A stretch of 64,000 nt of DNA from an uncultured Eubacteriales bacterium (GCA_900319075.1 ONMZ01000006.1:1-64000); one strand, 5' to 3'. Counted from the stretch's first letter, positions 25,945 through 35,203 are shown. The notes: generated by a model not told the origin, from the letters alone. Made by a program: numbers and translations.

Positions 25945-26640
25945 ATGGACGGATCACTTTCAAGAGTTGAGATAAGCGCCATAGGTCACATAAAAAGCGA
26001 TTTTCCCACAAAGTTCGGGATACCGAGGCAGAGCGGACTTTGCAAAAACCTTTTAGCTCAGATCATTTTTGAGGCTCCTTACGACGATCCCGACGCATTC
26101 AGGGGAATTGAGGAATTTTCACACTTGTGGGTGATCTGGGGCTTTTCGGAAAACCCAAGGGAAGATTTTTCGCCTACGGTGAGACCTCCCAAGCTGGGGG
26201 GGAACCAAAGGCGTGGGGTATTCGCAACACGCTCCCCTTTCAGACCCAATCCCCTTGGTTTGTCCTGTGTTAAGCTGGAGCGGGTGATACGCACGCAGGG
26301 AAAGATTGTTCTTGAAGTCTCCGGCGGAGATATGAAAGACGGGACCCCTGTATACGACATCAAGCCGTACATTCCCTATGCGGACTGTATAGAGGGGGCG
26401 CAGGGGGGATTTGCACAGCGTCACAGCCATGACAGGCTTAAAGTTTGTATAAGTCCGGAGCTGTTGGAGCTTGTGGATCCGCAAAAGCGCAGCGCACTTA
26501 CCCAGGTACTGGCTCTTGACCCACGGCCGGGGTATCAGCAGGACGAGGACAGGGTATACGGTTTTGGATTTGCCGGGCTGGAGATAAAGTTCAAGGTACG
26601 TGGGGACACACTGACGGTTACGCAGATATACAAAGAATAA
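25945..26640 (+). CDS. trmO: tRNA (adenine(37)-N6)-methyltransferase TrmO
   Basis: TrmO (YaeB/TsaA family) methylates the N6 of t6A37 in certain threonine tRNAs using S-adenosylmethionine. The 231-residue protein shows the family blocks IGHIKSDF, GIPRQSGL, FSHLWVIWGF, RRGVFATRSPFRPNPLGLS and DIKPYIPYAD. The start at 25945 follows AGGGAGG; longer versions would overlap cysK. It probably shares the cysK transcript, which ends at the terminator at 26641. Confidence 0.93.
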   Translation: MDGSLSRVEISAIGHIKSDFPTKFGIPRQSGLCKNLLAQIIFEAPYDDPDAFRGIEEFSHLWVIWGFSENPREDFSPTVRPPKLGGNQRRGVFATRSPFRPNPLGLSCVKLERVIRTQGKIVLEVSGGDMKDGTPVYDIKPYIPYADCIEGAQGGFAQRHSHDRLKVCISPELLELVDPQKRSALTQVLALDPRPGYQQDEDRVYGFGFAGLEIKFKVRGDTLTVTQIYKE

Positions 26641-26670
26641 AACGGACACCGATTAGTGTCCGTTTTTTTG
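26641..26670. terminator. Bidirectional terminator between trmO and pulA
   Basis: AACGGACAC (26641-26649) pairs with GTGTCCGTT (26656-26664), with T tract downstream and A tract upstream. It serves both convergent operons. Confidence 0.85.
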
Positions 26671-26679
26671 TACTTTTAT

Positions 26680-28632
26680 TTACATTGGTTTGAGCTTATA
26701 TACCACGGCGGAGATGCGTGGACAGCAGACATGGCCTGTTCTGGGGTCGGGATAGGCTTTTCCGTTTTCGTCAAGCACCAGCAGCCACTCTCCCATAGGA
26801 AGGTCAAAATACTTGTCTTCACCGCTGCCGTTAAGGGCGATAACAAAGCTTTCGCTGCCCTCAAAGAGGCTATATATCAAAAAGTTCCCCTGGTTTATCC
26901 TCCAGAAAGAGAGCTTTTGCTCAACTTCCCACTTCATGGACATTCTCAGCAGGCTGCTTGATTTTCGCAGGGCGATAAGTGCTTTATAATACTCAAAGAC
27001 GCTGCGGTACTTCTGCTTGCGTGTCCAGTCGATGGCGTTGGTATAGTCGGGAGAATTATAGCTGTTCTCCTCAAAGATATTGACCTCGTTAGGCTCCTCA
27101 CCGGGTTTAAGTATTCTCGGTTTGGTACGCAGAAAGTCTTGTCCCAGCTGTAAAAAAGGCACGCCCTGGGACAGGATCACAATGGCAGCGGCAAGCTTAT
27201 CCATTCGGATACGGTCACTTTCCGGGGCTTCTTTTGAGCAGATACAAAGCTTATCCCACAGGGTATTATTATCATGAGCCTCGCAATAATTTATGGTCTG
27301 GGTAGGTTCAAACGCCCAGCAGCCTTCCTTTGCCTCATGCAGTTCCGGGTGGGGCACAGAGCCGGCGATACCTCGTTTAAGCATTTCTAAGGTATGGGCA
27401 TTTCCGCTTACAAAGCCGGTATCAAAGACATTGAAGGTACCGCCTTTGATGCTGTCACGGATATTATCGTTAAAAATTCCCACCCTGCCGAAGCGGTAGG
27501 AGTTCCACTTATACGCCAGTTTATCCGATGCAATCGGTGACGCTCCCCCCGTCCAGCCCTCGCCGTAAAGGAGGATCTGGGGGTCTATTTTATCCAGCTC
27601 GTCACGGATATAGTTCATTGTATCTATATCGTGAAGCGCCATAAGGTCAAAGCGGAAGCCGTCGATCTTATACTCTGTTGCCCAGAATTTAAGGGAATCG
27701 ACAATATACTTTCGCATCATAAGGTGTTCAGAGGCAGTTTCGTTTCCGCAGCCGGAGCCGTTGGTGAACTTGCCGTTGATATGGCGGTGGTAATAATAGG
27801 GGAAGGATCGCTCAAAGGCAGATTCTTCGGTATAATAGGTATGGTTGAAAACAACGTCCATTATCACACCGACGCCTCTTTTATGAAGCTCCATGACCAG
27901 CTGTTTGAACTCTCTCACACGGCATTTGGGATCATAGGGATCGGTGGAATAGGACCCTTCAAGGCAATTATAATTCTTAGGGTCATAGCCCCAGTTATAC
28001 TGGTTTTTTTCAGGGTGCGCCTCATCGACGGTAGCGTAGTCTGCCACAGGCAGCAGCTGGACATGGGTCACTCCCAGCTCAAGAAGGTGATCCAGGCAGG
28101 TATTTGTGCTGCGGTTCCTTGTGCCGCCCTTTGTCATTGCAAGAAACTTGCCACGATGCTTTGCAGGTACGCCTGAGGAGGGGTGGACGGAAAAGTCCCT
28201 TACGTGACACTCATAGATAACTGCGTCACAGGGGTTTTTGCAAAGGGGTCTTTTTACACTTTCCCAGCCGGGAGGATTTGTGGATGCAAAGTCGATCACC
28301 GCACCCATATCCCCGTTTACGCCGCAGGCTTTTGCATAAATGTCGATGGTCTCATGGTTCTTTTTATGGTTATATTCAAAGGAATAGGTGTAAAAACAGC
28401 CGTCAAGGTCACGCAGTATCTCAACATACCACACGCCCTTGTCCAGCCGTTCCATAGGCAGGGACTCCATACGGCTCCTGCCCTCCGAGTCAAGATAAAG
28501 ATTAAGATAGACTCCCGTCGCCAAAGGCGCCCAGGCTTTAAACACCGTCTTATCGCCCTTTATTACGGCGCCCAGGTCGTCGCCGTCGTAAAAAAATTCC
28601 TGATCTATCCATGCATAGTTTATTTTATACAA
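26680..28632 (-). CDS. pulA: Type I pullulanase (GH13)
   Basis: This 650-residue cytoplasmic debranching enzyme (no signal peptide) cleaves alpha-1,6 bonds of glycogen, starch fragments or pullulan. A CBM48-like N-terminal domain (about 15-110) is followed by the catalytic barrel with the type I signature YNWGYDP, the nucleophile Asp in DGFRFDLM, the acid Glu in YGEGWTGG and EAHDN. The start is TTG at 28632 with GAGAGG at correct spacing. It closes the mraY-flippase-pssA-psd-pulA gene run and complements GlgP. Confidence 0.94.
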   Translation of the reverse strand: MYKINYAWIDQEFFYDGDDLGAVIKGDKTVFKAWAPLATGVYLNLYLDSEGRSRMESLPMERLDKGVWYVEILRDLDGCFYTYSFEYNHKKNHETIDIYAKACGVNGDMGAVIDFASTNPPGWESVKRPLCKNPCDAVIYECHVRDFSVHPSSGVPAKHRGKFLAMTKGGTRNRSTNTCLDHLLELGVTHVQLLPVADYATVDEAHPEKNQYNWGYDPKNYNCLEGSYSTDPYDPKCRVREFKQLVMELHKRGVGVIMDVVFNHTYYTEESAFERSFPYYYHRHINGKFTNGSGCGNETASEHLMMRKYIVDSLKFWATEYKIDGFRFDLMALHDIDTMNYIRDELDKIDPQILLYGEGWTGGASPIASDKLAYKWNSYRFGRVGIFNDNIRDSIKGGTFNVFDTGFVSGNAHTLEMLKRGIAGSVPHPELHEAKEGCWAFEPTQTINYCEAHDNNTLWDKLCICSKEAPESDRIRMDKLAAAIVILSQGVPFLQLGQDFLRTKPRILKPGEEPNEVNIFEENSYNSPDYTNAIDWTRKQKYRSVFEYYKALIALRKSSSLLRMSMKWEVEQKLSFWRINQGNFLIYSLFEGSESFVIALNGSGEDKYFDLPMGEWLLVLDENGKAYPDPRTGHVCCPRISAVVYKLKPM

Positions 28633-28671
28633 CGGCTTAACCTCTCTTTCCTAATAGATCAATAATTTTCG

Positions 28672-29547
28672 TCAATGCTTTACAGCCACGCCCACGGCTT
28701 CTCCCTGGAGCAATTTTGTTTCAAAGCCTTTACGTGTATTTTCCAGAAGGTCGGGGCAGACATCGACCTTATTTTTTTCAAGCAGCAAAACGATAGTTGA
28801 GCCGCCAAATTCAAAATAGCCCTTTTCCTCACCACGCAGCACAGTTCTTCTGCCGTAGGGGTGGGCGTTGGTGATCTTGCCCACAAGAAGCGCTCCCACT
28901 TCCATTTGCACAACATCGCCGAAGTTCTCAGTTCTTATAACGCAATAGCGTCTTGAATTTTCACGATAGACGGGGACATACTCATTTACCACCGGATTAA
29001 CGGTGCTGAGCACTCCGTTGATGATCCTGTCGTGGCTTTTTATGCCTGTTGCGGCATAGCAATATCTATGGTAATCGTCGGGGGTGAGGCGGATTATAAC
29101 TGCTGTACCGCCCTCATAGCGCTTTGCCAGCTTTTTATCACGAAGCAGGCTTCTGACGGAATAGACAGAGTTTTTGATAACAAAGCCGTTGACCTCGTCG
29201 ATCTTATAGGCTGTGACCTTACCGTCGGAGGGAGAGATAAGGATATTTTTATCCTTTGGGATAGGTCTTGAGCCGGGCTTTATCTTTCTTGTAAAAAAGT
29301 CATTGAAGCTGCGATAGGCTTTGGGTTCGTAGTCAGAAAGGTCGATATTATTCTTTTCGGCAAAGTCGGAGATAAAGCTTGCGGAGAGCTTACTGTCAAG
29401 GATCATCCCCCCAAGCTCGGAAAATCCGGGCATACTCAGAAGTCTGAGAAAAGCTCTGCAAAAATAGCTTTTATATGCTTTCTGAAGGAGCTTGTCCTGT
29501 GAGGTAGTTTCCTCGAACTGCTCTCCTTTTCTATTGCGGTATTTCAT
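28672..29547 (-). CDS. psd: Phosphatidylserine decarboxylase
   Basis: Psd converts phosphatidylserine to phosphatidylethanolamine with a pyruvoyl group made by self-cleavage. The 291-residue proenzyme has SPSDGKVTAY, the DDYHRYCY His region and the cleavage motif FGGST, whose Ser becomes the pyruvoyl residue. It lies 27 bp downstream of pssA, so the two successive steps are encoded together. GGGAGGG precedes the start. It is a membrane-associated enzyme. Confidence 0.94.
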   Translation of the reverse strand: MKYRNRKGEQFEETTSQDKLLQKAYKSYFCRAFLRLLSMPGFSELGGMILDSKLSASFISDFAEKNNIDLSDYEPKAYRSFNDFFTRKIKPGSRPIPKDKNILISPSDGKVTAYKIDEVNGFVIKNSVYSVRSLLRDKKLAKRYEGGTAVIIRLTPDDYHRYCYAATGIKSHDRIINGVLSTVNPVVNEYVPVYRENSRRYCVIRTENFGDVVQMEVGALLVGKITNAHPYGRRTVLRGEEKGYFEFGGSTIVLLLEKNKVDVCPDLLENTRKGFETKLLQGEAVGVAVKH

Positions 29548-29574
29548 TTTTTTAGCCCTCCCTTGATCTTAGTT

Positions 29575-30204
29575 TCAATGTGACGGTGCGAACTTCCAGA
29601 TGCCCAATATTACCAGCGCTGCAAGGGTAAACATCAGGAAAATGCTTTTTGCGGATACTTTTTTGACTTTGATATTAAGTACGAAAAGCACTGCAAGAGC
29701 AAGCATAAAGCCCTGGAAAACGTAGGGGTATGCGGCGTTGGGGATATTTCTTTTTCCCAGAAACAAAAGGGGAAGGATTATGGAAGATGTGGTAATTGGC
29801 AGACCCTGATATTCTTTTCTGTTCTCGGTGGTGCTTTTCTGGCGCTGTTCTTCCATAACGTTAAAGTACCCCAGGCGGATAAGTCCGCAAAGGACGATAA
29901 GGACAGCCGACACAAGACCGAGTCCGTAGTTAAAGCCCATTTTATAGCCTATGCAGGCGGGCAGGACGCCGAAAGCCACAAGGTCGCACAGAGAGTCGAT
30001 CTGGATACCGAACAATTTTTCCTCATCGGTCCTGTCTTTTTTATGCCTTGCCACTTTTCCGTCAAAAAGGTCGCATATTCCTGATATAAGCAGGCACAAT
30101 ATAGCGATCGCTTCATGTCCTTCAAAGACCTGAGTTATTCCCACCACAGCCGAGCAGAGGCTCAGATAGGTAAGGATAACGGTATAATTATAAAACCCGA
30201 TCAT
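29575..30204 (-). CDS. pssA: CDP-diacylglycerol-serine O-phosphatidyltransferase
   Basis: PssA makes phosphatidylserine from CDP-diacylglycerol and serine in the membrane. The 209-residue protein has several membrane helices and the CDP-alcohol phosphotransferase motif, with DGKVAR then GIQIDSLCD. The spacing between the halves is four residues longer than the textbook motif. The start at 30204 has AAGGTG upstream. The flippase-like gene ends 9 bp before it, and psd follows. Confidence 0.93.
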   Translation of the reverse strand: MIGFYNYTVILTYLSLCSAVVGITQVFEGHEAIAILCLLISGICDLFDGKVARHKKDRTDEEKLFGIQIDSLCDLVAFGVLPACIGYKMGFNYGLGLVSAVLIVLCGLIRLGYFNVMEEQRQKSTTENRKEYQGLPITTSSIILPLLFLGKRNIPNAAYPYVFQGFMLALAVLFVLNIKVKKVSAKSIFLMFTLAALVILGIWKFAPSH

Positions 30205-30213
30205 ATTTTCACC

Positions 30214-31350
30214 TTATTCCTTATTTTCTTTATTATCCCTTTTTTTCACCTGTGCCGGTTCCGGGACGGCTATTTCAGCCTGTACCGCATCTTCGGCTTT
30301 ATCGGTGGATCTTCCGTATTTTTTTATATTCAGCAGATGGGTAAACAGCGTTACAAGTCCTCCCACGATGATAACGCCATAGAAGCTGATACCACGGTTA
30401 AGGAGTATTGCGGGGCTGAGGAGCTCGTCTGCGAACACGCCTGTGAAAAACGCTATAAAGCAAGCCTCGGTTATACCTGCCGCTCCGGGCAGGGGCAGCA
30501 TTTCAACTGCCACACCGATAAGCACCTGCAGGGCTACTATCTGCATAAAGCTTGCCCCGCTCAGGCCATACGCCTTATAGATGACCCATGTGAGCATGAA
30601 AAGAGCCAATCTTTGCAGCACGGTGAGCCAGGTTATGGTGAACAGCGAGCCCATATTGCTGCCGATATATTTAGAGGCTTTTACATAGTTATCAAAGATC
30701 CTTGTGACTCTTTTTATATAGCCTTCGGTATTTTTCTTATTCAGCACATGAAGGCGGGTCAGAAAGTTTATGAGCTTTATCGCCATTTTTCTTGACCACA
30801 GGGGTTTAAGGCAGACGATAAGCAAAAGGGCGATATAGGCAAGGTTCAGGAAAAAACCCACATACACCAGCCACATATATCCCCCCACGTGCTGTGTAAC
30901 AAAGTCATGGTAGAAGATATAGAAAAAGATTCCCAAAAGTACGAGCACGGCTTTATAGACCACAGCGATAACAAGCATTATCAGGGAGGAATAGCCATAA
31001 TAGATCCCGTCTTTTTTCATATATATCATCTGTGCAGGCTGGCCGCCTGAGGAAGAGGGGGTTATATAGGAATAGAAAAAACCGATAAAGGAATATTTCA
31101 GGCAGCGCCGGAAGGGGATCTTTTCTTTAAACAGGCTCAGCATATACTTGATTATCACCGATTCGCCGGCGATAAAACAGAAGGTACACACGCAGCCAAG
31201 GATGAGCCACAGTTTGTCTGCACGGTGAAGCTCACACACGACCTCGGAGATCTCTTTATTATTGAACAATATTCTGAATGTGAGATACCCCACCACGGCT
31301 ATAAACAGCACATTCAGCACATATTTGAACTTTTTGTTTATAGTTATCAC
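30214..31350 (-). CDS. Flippase-like integral membrane protein (UPF0104/YbhN type)
   Basis: This 378-residue protein has about eight hydrophobic segments and the family features SFIGFFYSYITPSSSGGQPAQ and EMLPLPGAAGITE. It belongs to the lysylphosphatidylglycerol synthetase-like membrane superfamily (MprF N-terminal domain, YbhN). Members are thought to flip or help synthesise lipids. The start is a GTG at 31350 with a poorly placed GGAG, so the exact N-terminus is uncertain. Its position directly upstream of pssA-psd suggests a role in moving phosphatidylserine/ethanolamine or a prenyl-linked lipid; that is inference. Confidence 0.82.
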   Translation of the reverse strand: MITINKKFKYVLNVLFIAVVGYLTFRILFNNKEISEVVCELHRADKLWLILGCVCTFCFIAGESVIIKYMLSLFKEKIPFRRCLKYSFIGFFYSYITPSSSGGQPAQMIYMKKDGIYYGYSSLIMLVIAVVYKAVLVLLGIFFYIFYHDFVTQHVGGYMWLVYVGFFLNLAYIALLLIVCLKPLWSRKMAIKLINFLTRLHVLNKKNTEGYIKRVTRIFDNYVKASKYIGSNMGSLFTITWLTVLQRLALFMLTWVIYKAYGLSGASFMQIVALQVLIGVAVEMLPLPGAAGITEACFIAFFTGVFADELLSPAILLNRGISFYGVIIVGGLVTLFTHLLNIKKYGRSTDKAEDAVQAEIAVPEPAQVKKRDNKENKE

Positions 31351-31410
31351 TCCATATTTCTCATGTCCGTATCATCACGGGGCGAAGCAGCGTTATGAGA
31401 GTGGCTGCAA

Positions 31411-32394
31411 TCACTCGGTGATAAAGCAGAAGCAAGCAGCCACAAGGATCTGGATAATAACGAACCTTGCCACCACCTGGGTATCAGACCAGCCTTTATT
31501 CTTTCTCACATGGTCATGGATAGGTGTACGGATATTCTTCATAAAGTTCTTCAATCTCAGAAAACGGATAAACGAGAGCTTTACAAGTCCCAGCCCTCCG
31601 TCTATTATAAGCACGATCGCAAGGGGGATAAATATAAGGGGGGATCCGGTTTTAAGACAGATCAGCGCAAGGAACACTCCCAAAGCTCTTGAGCCTGCGT
31701 CGCCCATAAGTATCGAGCTTGGTGAGGAGTTGGACCAAAGGTACGCTCCCAATGCGGCAAGCATTATCAGACAGGCGGTTATCATTGCAGAGTCTTCAAG
31801 GAATCTGCTGACAAAGAAGATGGTCACCATACAAAGGGTGGCACAAAGTCCGTCGACTCCGTCGGAGCAGTTGGTGACATTTATCGCTGCCCAAACAAGG
31901 ATAGCTGCAAGGATAATGAAAACTGCCGGGTGAGGCTCGATGACCACTTTCAAAAAGGGAAGCTTGAACTTTCCGGAGTTGAAGTAATAGTAGGTCCCGG
32001 CGATACCACCGGAGATCACAAGGTCGATCAGTCCTTTTTTGACCTCGCCCCAGGGAACGTCAGAGGCATCGTCCAGATAGCCGCTGAGCATGGCGCCGTA
32101 GATAAACACAAGATAAAGCACCTTTTCAAGGTCAAGAGGTATGAAAAGGGCGGTAAGGATAACAAAGCCCGTGATAAAAATAAGCCCTGCTCCCCTGGCT
32201 TTGCCCTGGGAAAGCTCACCGTTCACCGCAAACTCACGTCCATGATCCTTGGGAAGCACTTTTCTGAATATTTTTATTGTGAAAAACACAAACAAAAAGC
32301 TTACGAGAAACACGATACACAAAGCAAGCCCTCTTACAGGCTTTCCGTTGATCATAAGATTTTTCCCCAGCTTTTCGATCAGGTCGTAGAGCAT
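31411..32394 (-). CDS. mraY: MraY-like phospho-sugar transferase
   Basis: This 327-residue polytopic membrane enzyme belongs to the MraY/WecA family, which transfers a phospho-sugar from a UDP donor to undecaprenyl phosphate (MraY makes lipid I). Key motifs are GYLDDASD (metal Asp pair), NCSDGVDGL, MGDAGSRALG and PIHDHVRKNKGW. In classical MraY the last block reads HHH; here the middle His is Asp. The gene is outside any dcw cluster, so it may be the cell's MraY relocated or a paralogue for another lipid-linked sugar. It heads the lipid gene run and has its own promoter. Confidence 0.82.
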   Translation of the reverse strand: MLYDLIEKLGKNLMINGKPVRGLALCIVFLVSFLFVFFTIKIFRKVLPKDHGREFAVNGELSQGKARGAGLIFITGFVILTALFIPLDLEKVLYLVFIYGAMLSGYLDDASDVPWGEVKKGLIDLVISGGIAGTYYYFNSGKFKLPFLKVVIEPHPAVFIILAAILVWAAINVTNCSDGVDGLCATLCMVTIFFVSRFLEDSAMITACLIMLAALGAYLWSNSSPSSILMGDAGSRALGVFLALICLKTGSPLIFIPLAIVLIIDGGLGLVKLSFIRFLRLKNFMKNIRTPIHDHVRKNKGWSDTQVVARFVIIQILVAACFCFITE

Positions 32395-32468
32395 TGGTAC
32401 CCATCCTTTTTTGAAATTATATCAAGATCACTCTTTACATTACGCACGCAATTTAAACACGCACAGCT

Positions 32469-32497
32469 ATTATACCATATTTATGCGGAAAATGCAA
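32469..32497 (-). promoter_or_regulatory. Sigma-A promoter of the mraY-pulA gene run
   Basis: Minus-strand TTGCAT (32492-32497), a 17-bp spacer and TATAAT (32469-32474). Two further TATAAT-like boxes lie nearby without good -35 elements. Confidence 0.65.
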
Positions 32498-32669
32498 ATA
32501 TTATAGCAGATAAATTTGCACAAAAAACGCCTGTGCAAAAAGGATATTTTTAATAGTGGCGTATAAAAGGCGCAAAACAGCTCAAAAACTGCCCAATTAC
32601 GCCCCGGCAGACGCATAAAATTTCCGGCGGAAGGGCAGGAAAAAAGGGGGGGTTAAAAACGGAGCACGA

Positions 32670-32705
32670 ACAAAACAAAGGGAGACTTTTTTTGAAAAGT
32701 CTCCC
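32670..32705 (-). terminator. Terminator after the FemX-type gene
   Basis: GGGAGACTTTT (32680-32690) pairs with AAAAGTCTCCC (32695-32705). On the minus strand it is followed by a T-rich tract. Confidence 0.8.
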
Positions 32706-32713
32706 GATGGTTT

Positions 32714-33814
32714 TTACTGCATATCTTTATTTCTGTTTTTCAGAAGTTTCTTTGTTTTGCGGTCATGTTTCCACATTACCAGTTTTTCGCAAAGGTCAAC
32801 GATCTTTTTCATAAAGGGTTTGAACACATAGAAAAACTCCCCCGCATAGGTCACGACCTCGCCGTTAAAGCCTTTTTTAAACTTATAAACGCCGTAGTTA
32901 GGGTGCTCGGGGTCCTTATAGAAGGGTATTCCCTGGAAGTCATAGATATAATTTTTACCCTCTATCGCCCAGTTTATCATTGTCCACTGCATAAGGTAGT
33001 TGGGGTAAAGGTTTCTGTGGTGGTTTGCAGATGCCCCATACACGTAGCAGGTCTTGCCTGCATACTGAGTAGTGACCGCTCCGGAAAGGGGGATCTTTTT
33101 GCCGTCCTCGTCCACATAGCACATAAACAGCCGGCAATGCTTTTCGCCCAAGCCGTTTATCATTTTCACAAAATACTCCTTTGAGCGGATAGAAAACCCG
33201 TCACGGATACCTGTTGCCTGCATCAGGGGGTAAAAGTCGTCAAGAGCCTCTGTGCCGCACGCCTGGCAGTACACCCCTTTCCTTCCGGCTTTTCTGATTC
33301 TGTTTCGCCAGTCAGGCTGGAAGGTCATCATTACCTCATCGGGGGTCTTGCCCTCAATATTGCGAAGCATATAGTTGTTCCTTGCCTGAATGGTGGTGAG
33401 CTCCGCTGCGTTATAGGTATGCTTGAAGCCCATAGATATTATCATTTCGGAGATGTCCTTATCCTTCTCCTCATGGCAGGGGTCCCACATGAACTGGTAG
33501 CACTTATATTTTTTAGCCAGCACCTTTATGCCCTCAAAGAGATCCTCCATAGTTTTCTTATCACGCCAGTCGCAGACCGGTCCGTGGGGGGCATAGAGGA
33601 ATGTACAGCCGAAAAAGGGTATCTTTTTTATGATAACAAGGCAGGTTCCTTTTATCTTTTCATCGTCATCTCTGGAAATAACTGCGTCCCAGCCCCAGTT
33701 GTCCTTTACCTTGGGCCAGAGCAAAGACTGCATGAAATTTCCGTACTTGCTTGTGCTTGCAAACTCTTCATACTCATCAAGTATCTTTTGGTCATTTTTA
33801 TTGATTATCTCCAT
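32714..33814 (-). CDS. FemX/FemAB-type peptidoglycan bridge aminoacyltransferase
   Basis: This 366-residue cytoplasmic enzyme has two GNAT-like domains of the FemABX family, which add amino acids from charged tRNA to lipid II to build the interpeptide bridge. Typical features are FMQSLLWPKVK near the N-terminus, the MMTFQPDWRNRIRKA segment and the C-terminal YDFQGIPFYKDPEHPNYGVY block. The start at 33814 is preferred because GGGAAGG is well spaced; an upstream ATG would add six residues. It is monocistronic, with its own promoter and terminator. The added amino acid is unknown. Confidence 0.88.
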   Translation of the reverse strand: MEIINKNDQKILDEYEEFASTSKYGNFMQSLLWPKVKDNWGWDAVISRDDDEKIKGTCLVIIKKIPFFGCTFLYAPHGPVCDWRDKKTMEDLFEGIKVLAKKYKCYQFMWDPCHEEKDKDISEMIISMGFKHTYNAAELTTIQARNNYMLRNIEGKTPDEVMMTFQPDWRNRIRKAGRKGVYCQACGTEALDDFYPLMQATGIRDGFSIRSKEYFVKMINGLGEKHCRLFMCYVDEDGKKIPLSGAVTTQYAGKTCYVYGASANHHRNLYPNYLMQWTMINWAIEGKNYIYDFQGIPFYKDPEHPNYGVYKFKKGFNGEVVTYAGEFFYVFKPFMKKIVDLCEKLVMWKHDRKTKKLLKNRNKDMQ

Positions 33815-33850
33815 ATATGTACCTTCCCGCATTTATTCTCAATTATGCTT

Positions 33851-33879
33851 ATTATACACTTTAATTCCCAAAAAATCAA
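33851..33879 (-). promoter_or_regulatory. Sigma-A promoter of the FemX-type gene
   Basis: Minus-strand TTGATT (33874-33879), a 17-bp spacer and TATAAT (33851-33856). Confidence 0.7.
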
Positions 33880-33939
33880 GGGATTTCCGCATTTTTAGTG
33901 ATTATCGGCAATTTTTAATATATATATCACGGCGCTCAC

Positions 33940-33968
33940 TTGATTTTTATAACATATTGTGATATAAT
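33940..33968 (+). promoter_or_regulatory. Sigma-A promoter of the VanY-like gene
   Basis: TTGATT (33940-33945), a 17-bp spacer and TATAAT (33963-33968), divergent from the FemX promoter and with the same -35 and -10 hexamers. Confidence 0.7.
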
Positions 33969-34000
33969 GACTGTAAGTGTAAAAATTTCAGAGGCAAAAG

Positions 34001-35005
34001 GTGCTTCTCTCAAAGGAAAGAAATGAGAAAATAATGATTGACGAAAGTAATATATATCAGGCTGAAAAAACTGCCGGGAGCGAAGATCCTCACAAAGAAG
34101 ATCACCCCGCCGGTGGCAGCAGCAAAAGGGTGCAAAAGACCTTTCTACAGCGCAACAAATACCGCATAAGACAGATCTGCGGTGTGGCATTTTTACTTAT
34201 TATCATAACCTCTCTGGCGGTGCTTATCACAAAGCACAGCGGAAGCGAAATTAAATCAGGCGACAGCGAGGCTCAGGCTTTTGCGGAGAAAACAGAGTCA
34301 GCGACACAAAGCACCACGGCTTTGACCACCACGACCACAACTTCGCAAAGCACCACCACCTCCGCCACGGTAACAGAGGATACCACCACCACACAGCAGA
34401 CTACCACCACACAGTCTGCCACAAATAAGCCACAGACCTCTACCACCACAAAGGCGGCGGACAACAAGGATCCTGAGGTCATCAAGCCCACGGTCATCAA
34501 GGGCATTCTTGTGGTAAACAAGTCATACCCTCTCCCTGCGGATTACGACCCGGGCGGACTGACTGCGGAAACGGCTGCGGCTTTCAATAAAATGCAAAAG
34601 GCGGCGGCTCTGGACGGGATACAGCTTTGGATATGCTCCGGATACAGGAGTTATTACACACAGCAGAGCCTGTTTACACAATACTGCTGGCGTGACGGAG
34701 TGGCAAAGGCGGAGACATACTCCGCAAGGCCGGGTCACAGCGAGCACCAGTCGGGGCTTGCAATAGACGTGAACATGGCAAGCAGCTATTTTGACAACAC
34801 CCCCGAGGCAAAGTGGCTGGCAGAGCATTGCAACGATTACGGATTTATCATAAGATACAAGCCAGGCAAGGAACAGTACACGGGGTATGTTGCGGAATCG
34901 TGGCATATCAGGTATCTGGGCGATGTGGAGCTTTGCAAGAACATCGAAGCGTCCGGGCTTTGCCTTGAGGAATATCTGGGCATTTCAAGCAAATACAGCA
35001 ATTGA
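34001..35005 (+). CDS. VanY-type D,D-carboxypeptidase (M15), membrane-anchored
   Basis: This protein of up to 334 residues has a cytoplasmic N-terminus, one membrane helix (about 58-78), a long Thr-rich linker (about 100-150) and an extracellular M15B zinc peptidase domain. The metal motifs GHSEHQSGLAIDV and ESWHIRYLG are intact. It should cleave the terminal D-Ala from peptidoglycan stems. GTG at 34001 has AGAGG at proper spacing; the ATG at 34034 is an alternative. Divergent from the FemX gene, it belongs to a cell-wall neighbourhood. Confidence 0.9.
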   Translation: MLLSKERNEKIMIDESNIYQAEKTAGSEDPHKEDHPAGGSSKRVQKTFLQRNKYRIRQICGVAFLLIIITSLAVLITKHSGSEIKSGDSEAQAFAEKTESATQSTTALTTTTTTSQSTTTSATVTEDTTTTQQTTTTQSATNKPQTSTTTKAADNKDPEVIKPTVIKGILVVNKSYPLPADYDPGGLTAETAAAFNKMQKAAALDGIQLWICSGYRSYYTQQSLFTQYCWRDGVAKAETYSARPGHSEHQSGLAIDVNMASSYFDNTPEAKWLAEHCNDYGFIIRYKPGKEQYTGYVAESWHIRYLGDVELCKNIEASGLCLEEYLGISSKYSN

Positions 35006-35010
35006 CAACA

Positions 35011-35043
35011 AAACCCCCGCAGCAGATCGCTGCGGGGGTTTTA
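35011..35043 (+). terminator. Strong terminator after the VanY-like gene
   Basis: A 13-bp perfect stem (35011-35023 with 35029-35041), loop AGATC, with flanking A and T runs; also usable in reverse. Confidence 0.9.
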
Positions 35044-35063
35044 TGTTTGCAAATCTGTCCTTT

Positions 35064-35198
35064 GAAAGCCCCCTCTATAAGATAGAGGGTAGAAGCTGGA
35101 ATTTGATTTTGAAAATAGCGATAAACCAATTCTCTTTTTAGGGGGCTTTCCCTGCCTTGCTATGCAAGGTGGTTGTCCCCCTATAACCCCTTGGGGTG
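35064..35198. repeat. Palindrome-rich intergenic repeat
   Basis: An 11-bp inverted repeat GAAAGCCCCCT/AGGGGGCTTTC (35064-35074, 35140-35150) encloses a CCCTCTAT/ATAGAGGG hairpin (35071-35089). Beyond it lie CCTTGC-TAT-GCAAGG (35155-35169) and CCCC-TT-GGGG (35189-35198). The GCTATGCAAGG core is shared with the inverted repeat at 77-477. Confidence 0.5.
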
Positions 35199-35203
35199 CA
35201 ATA

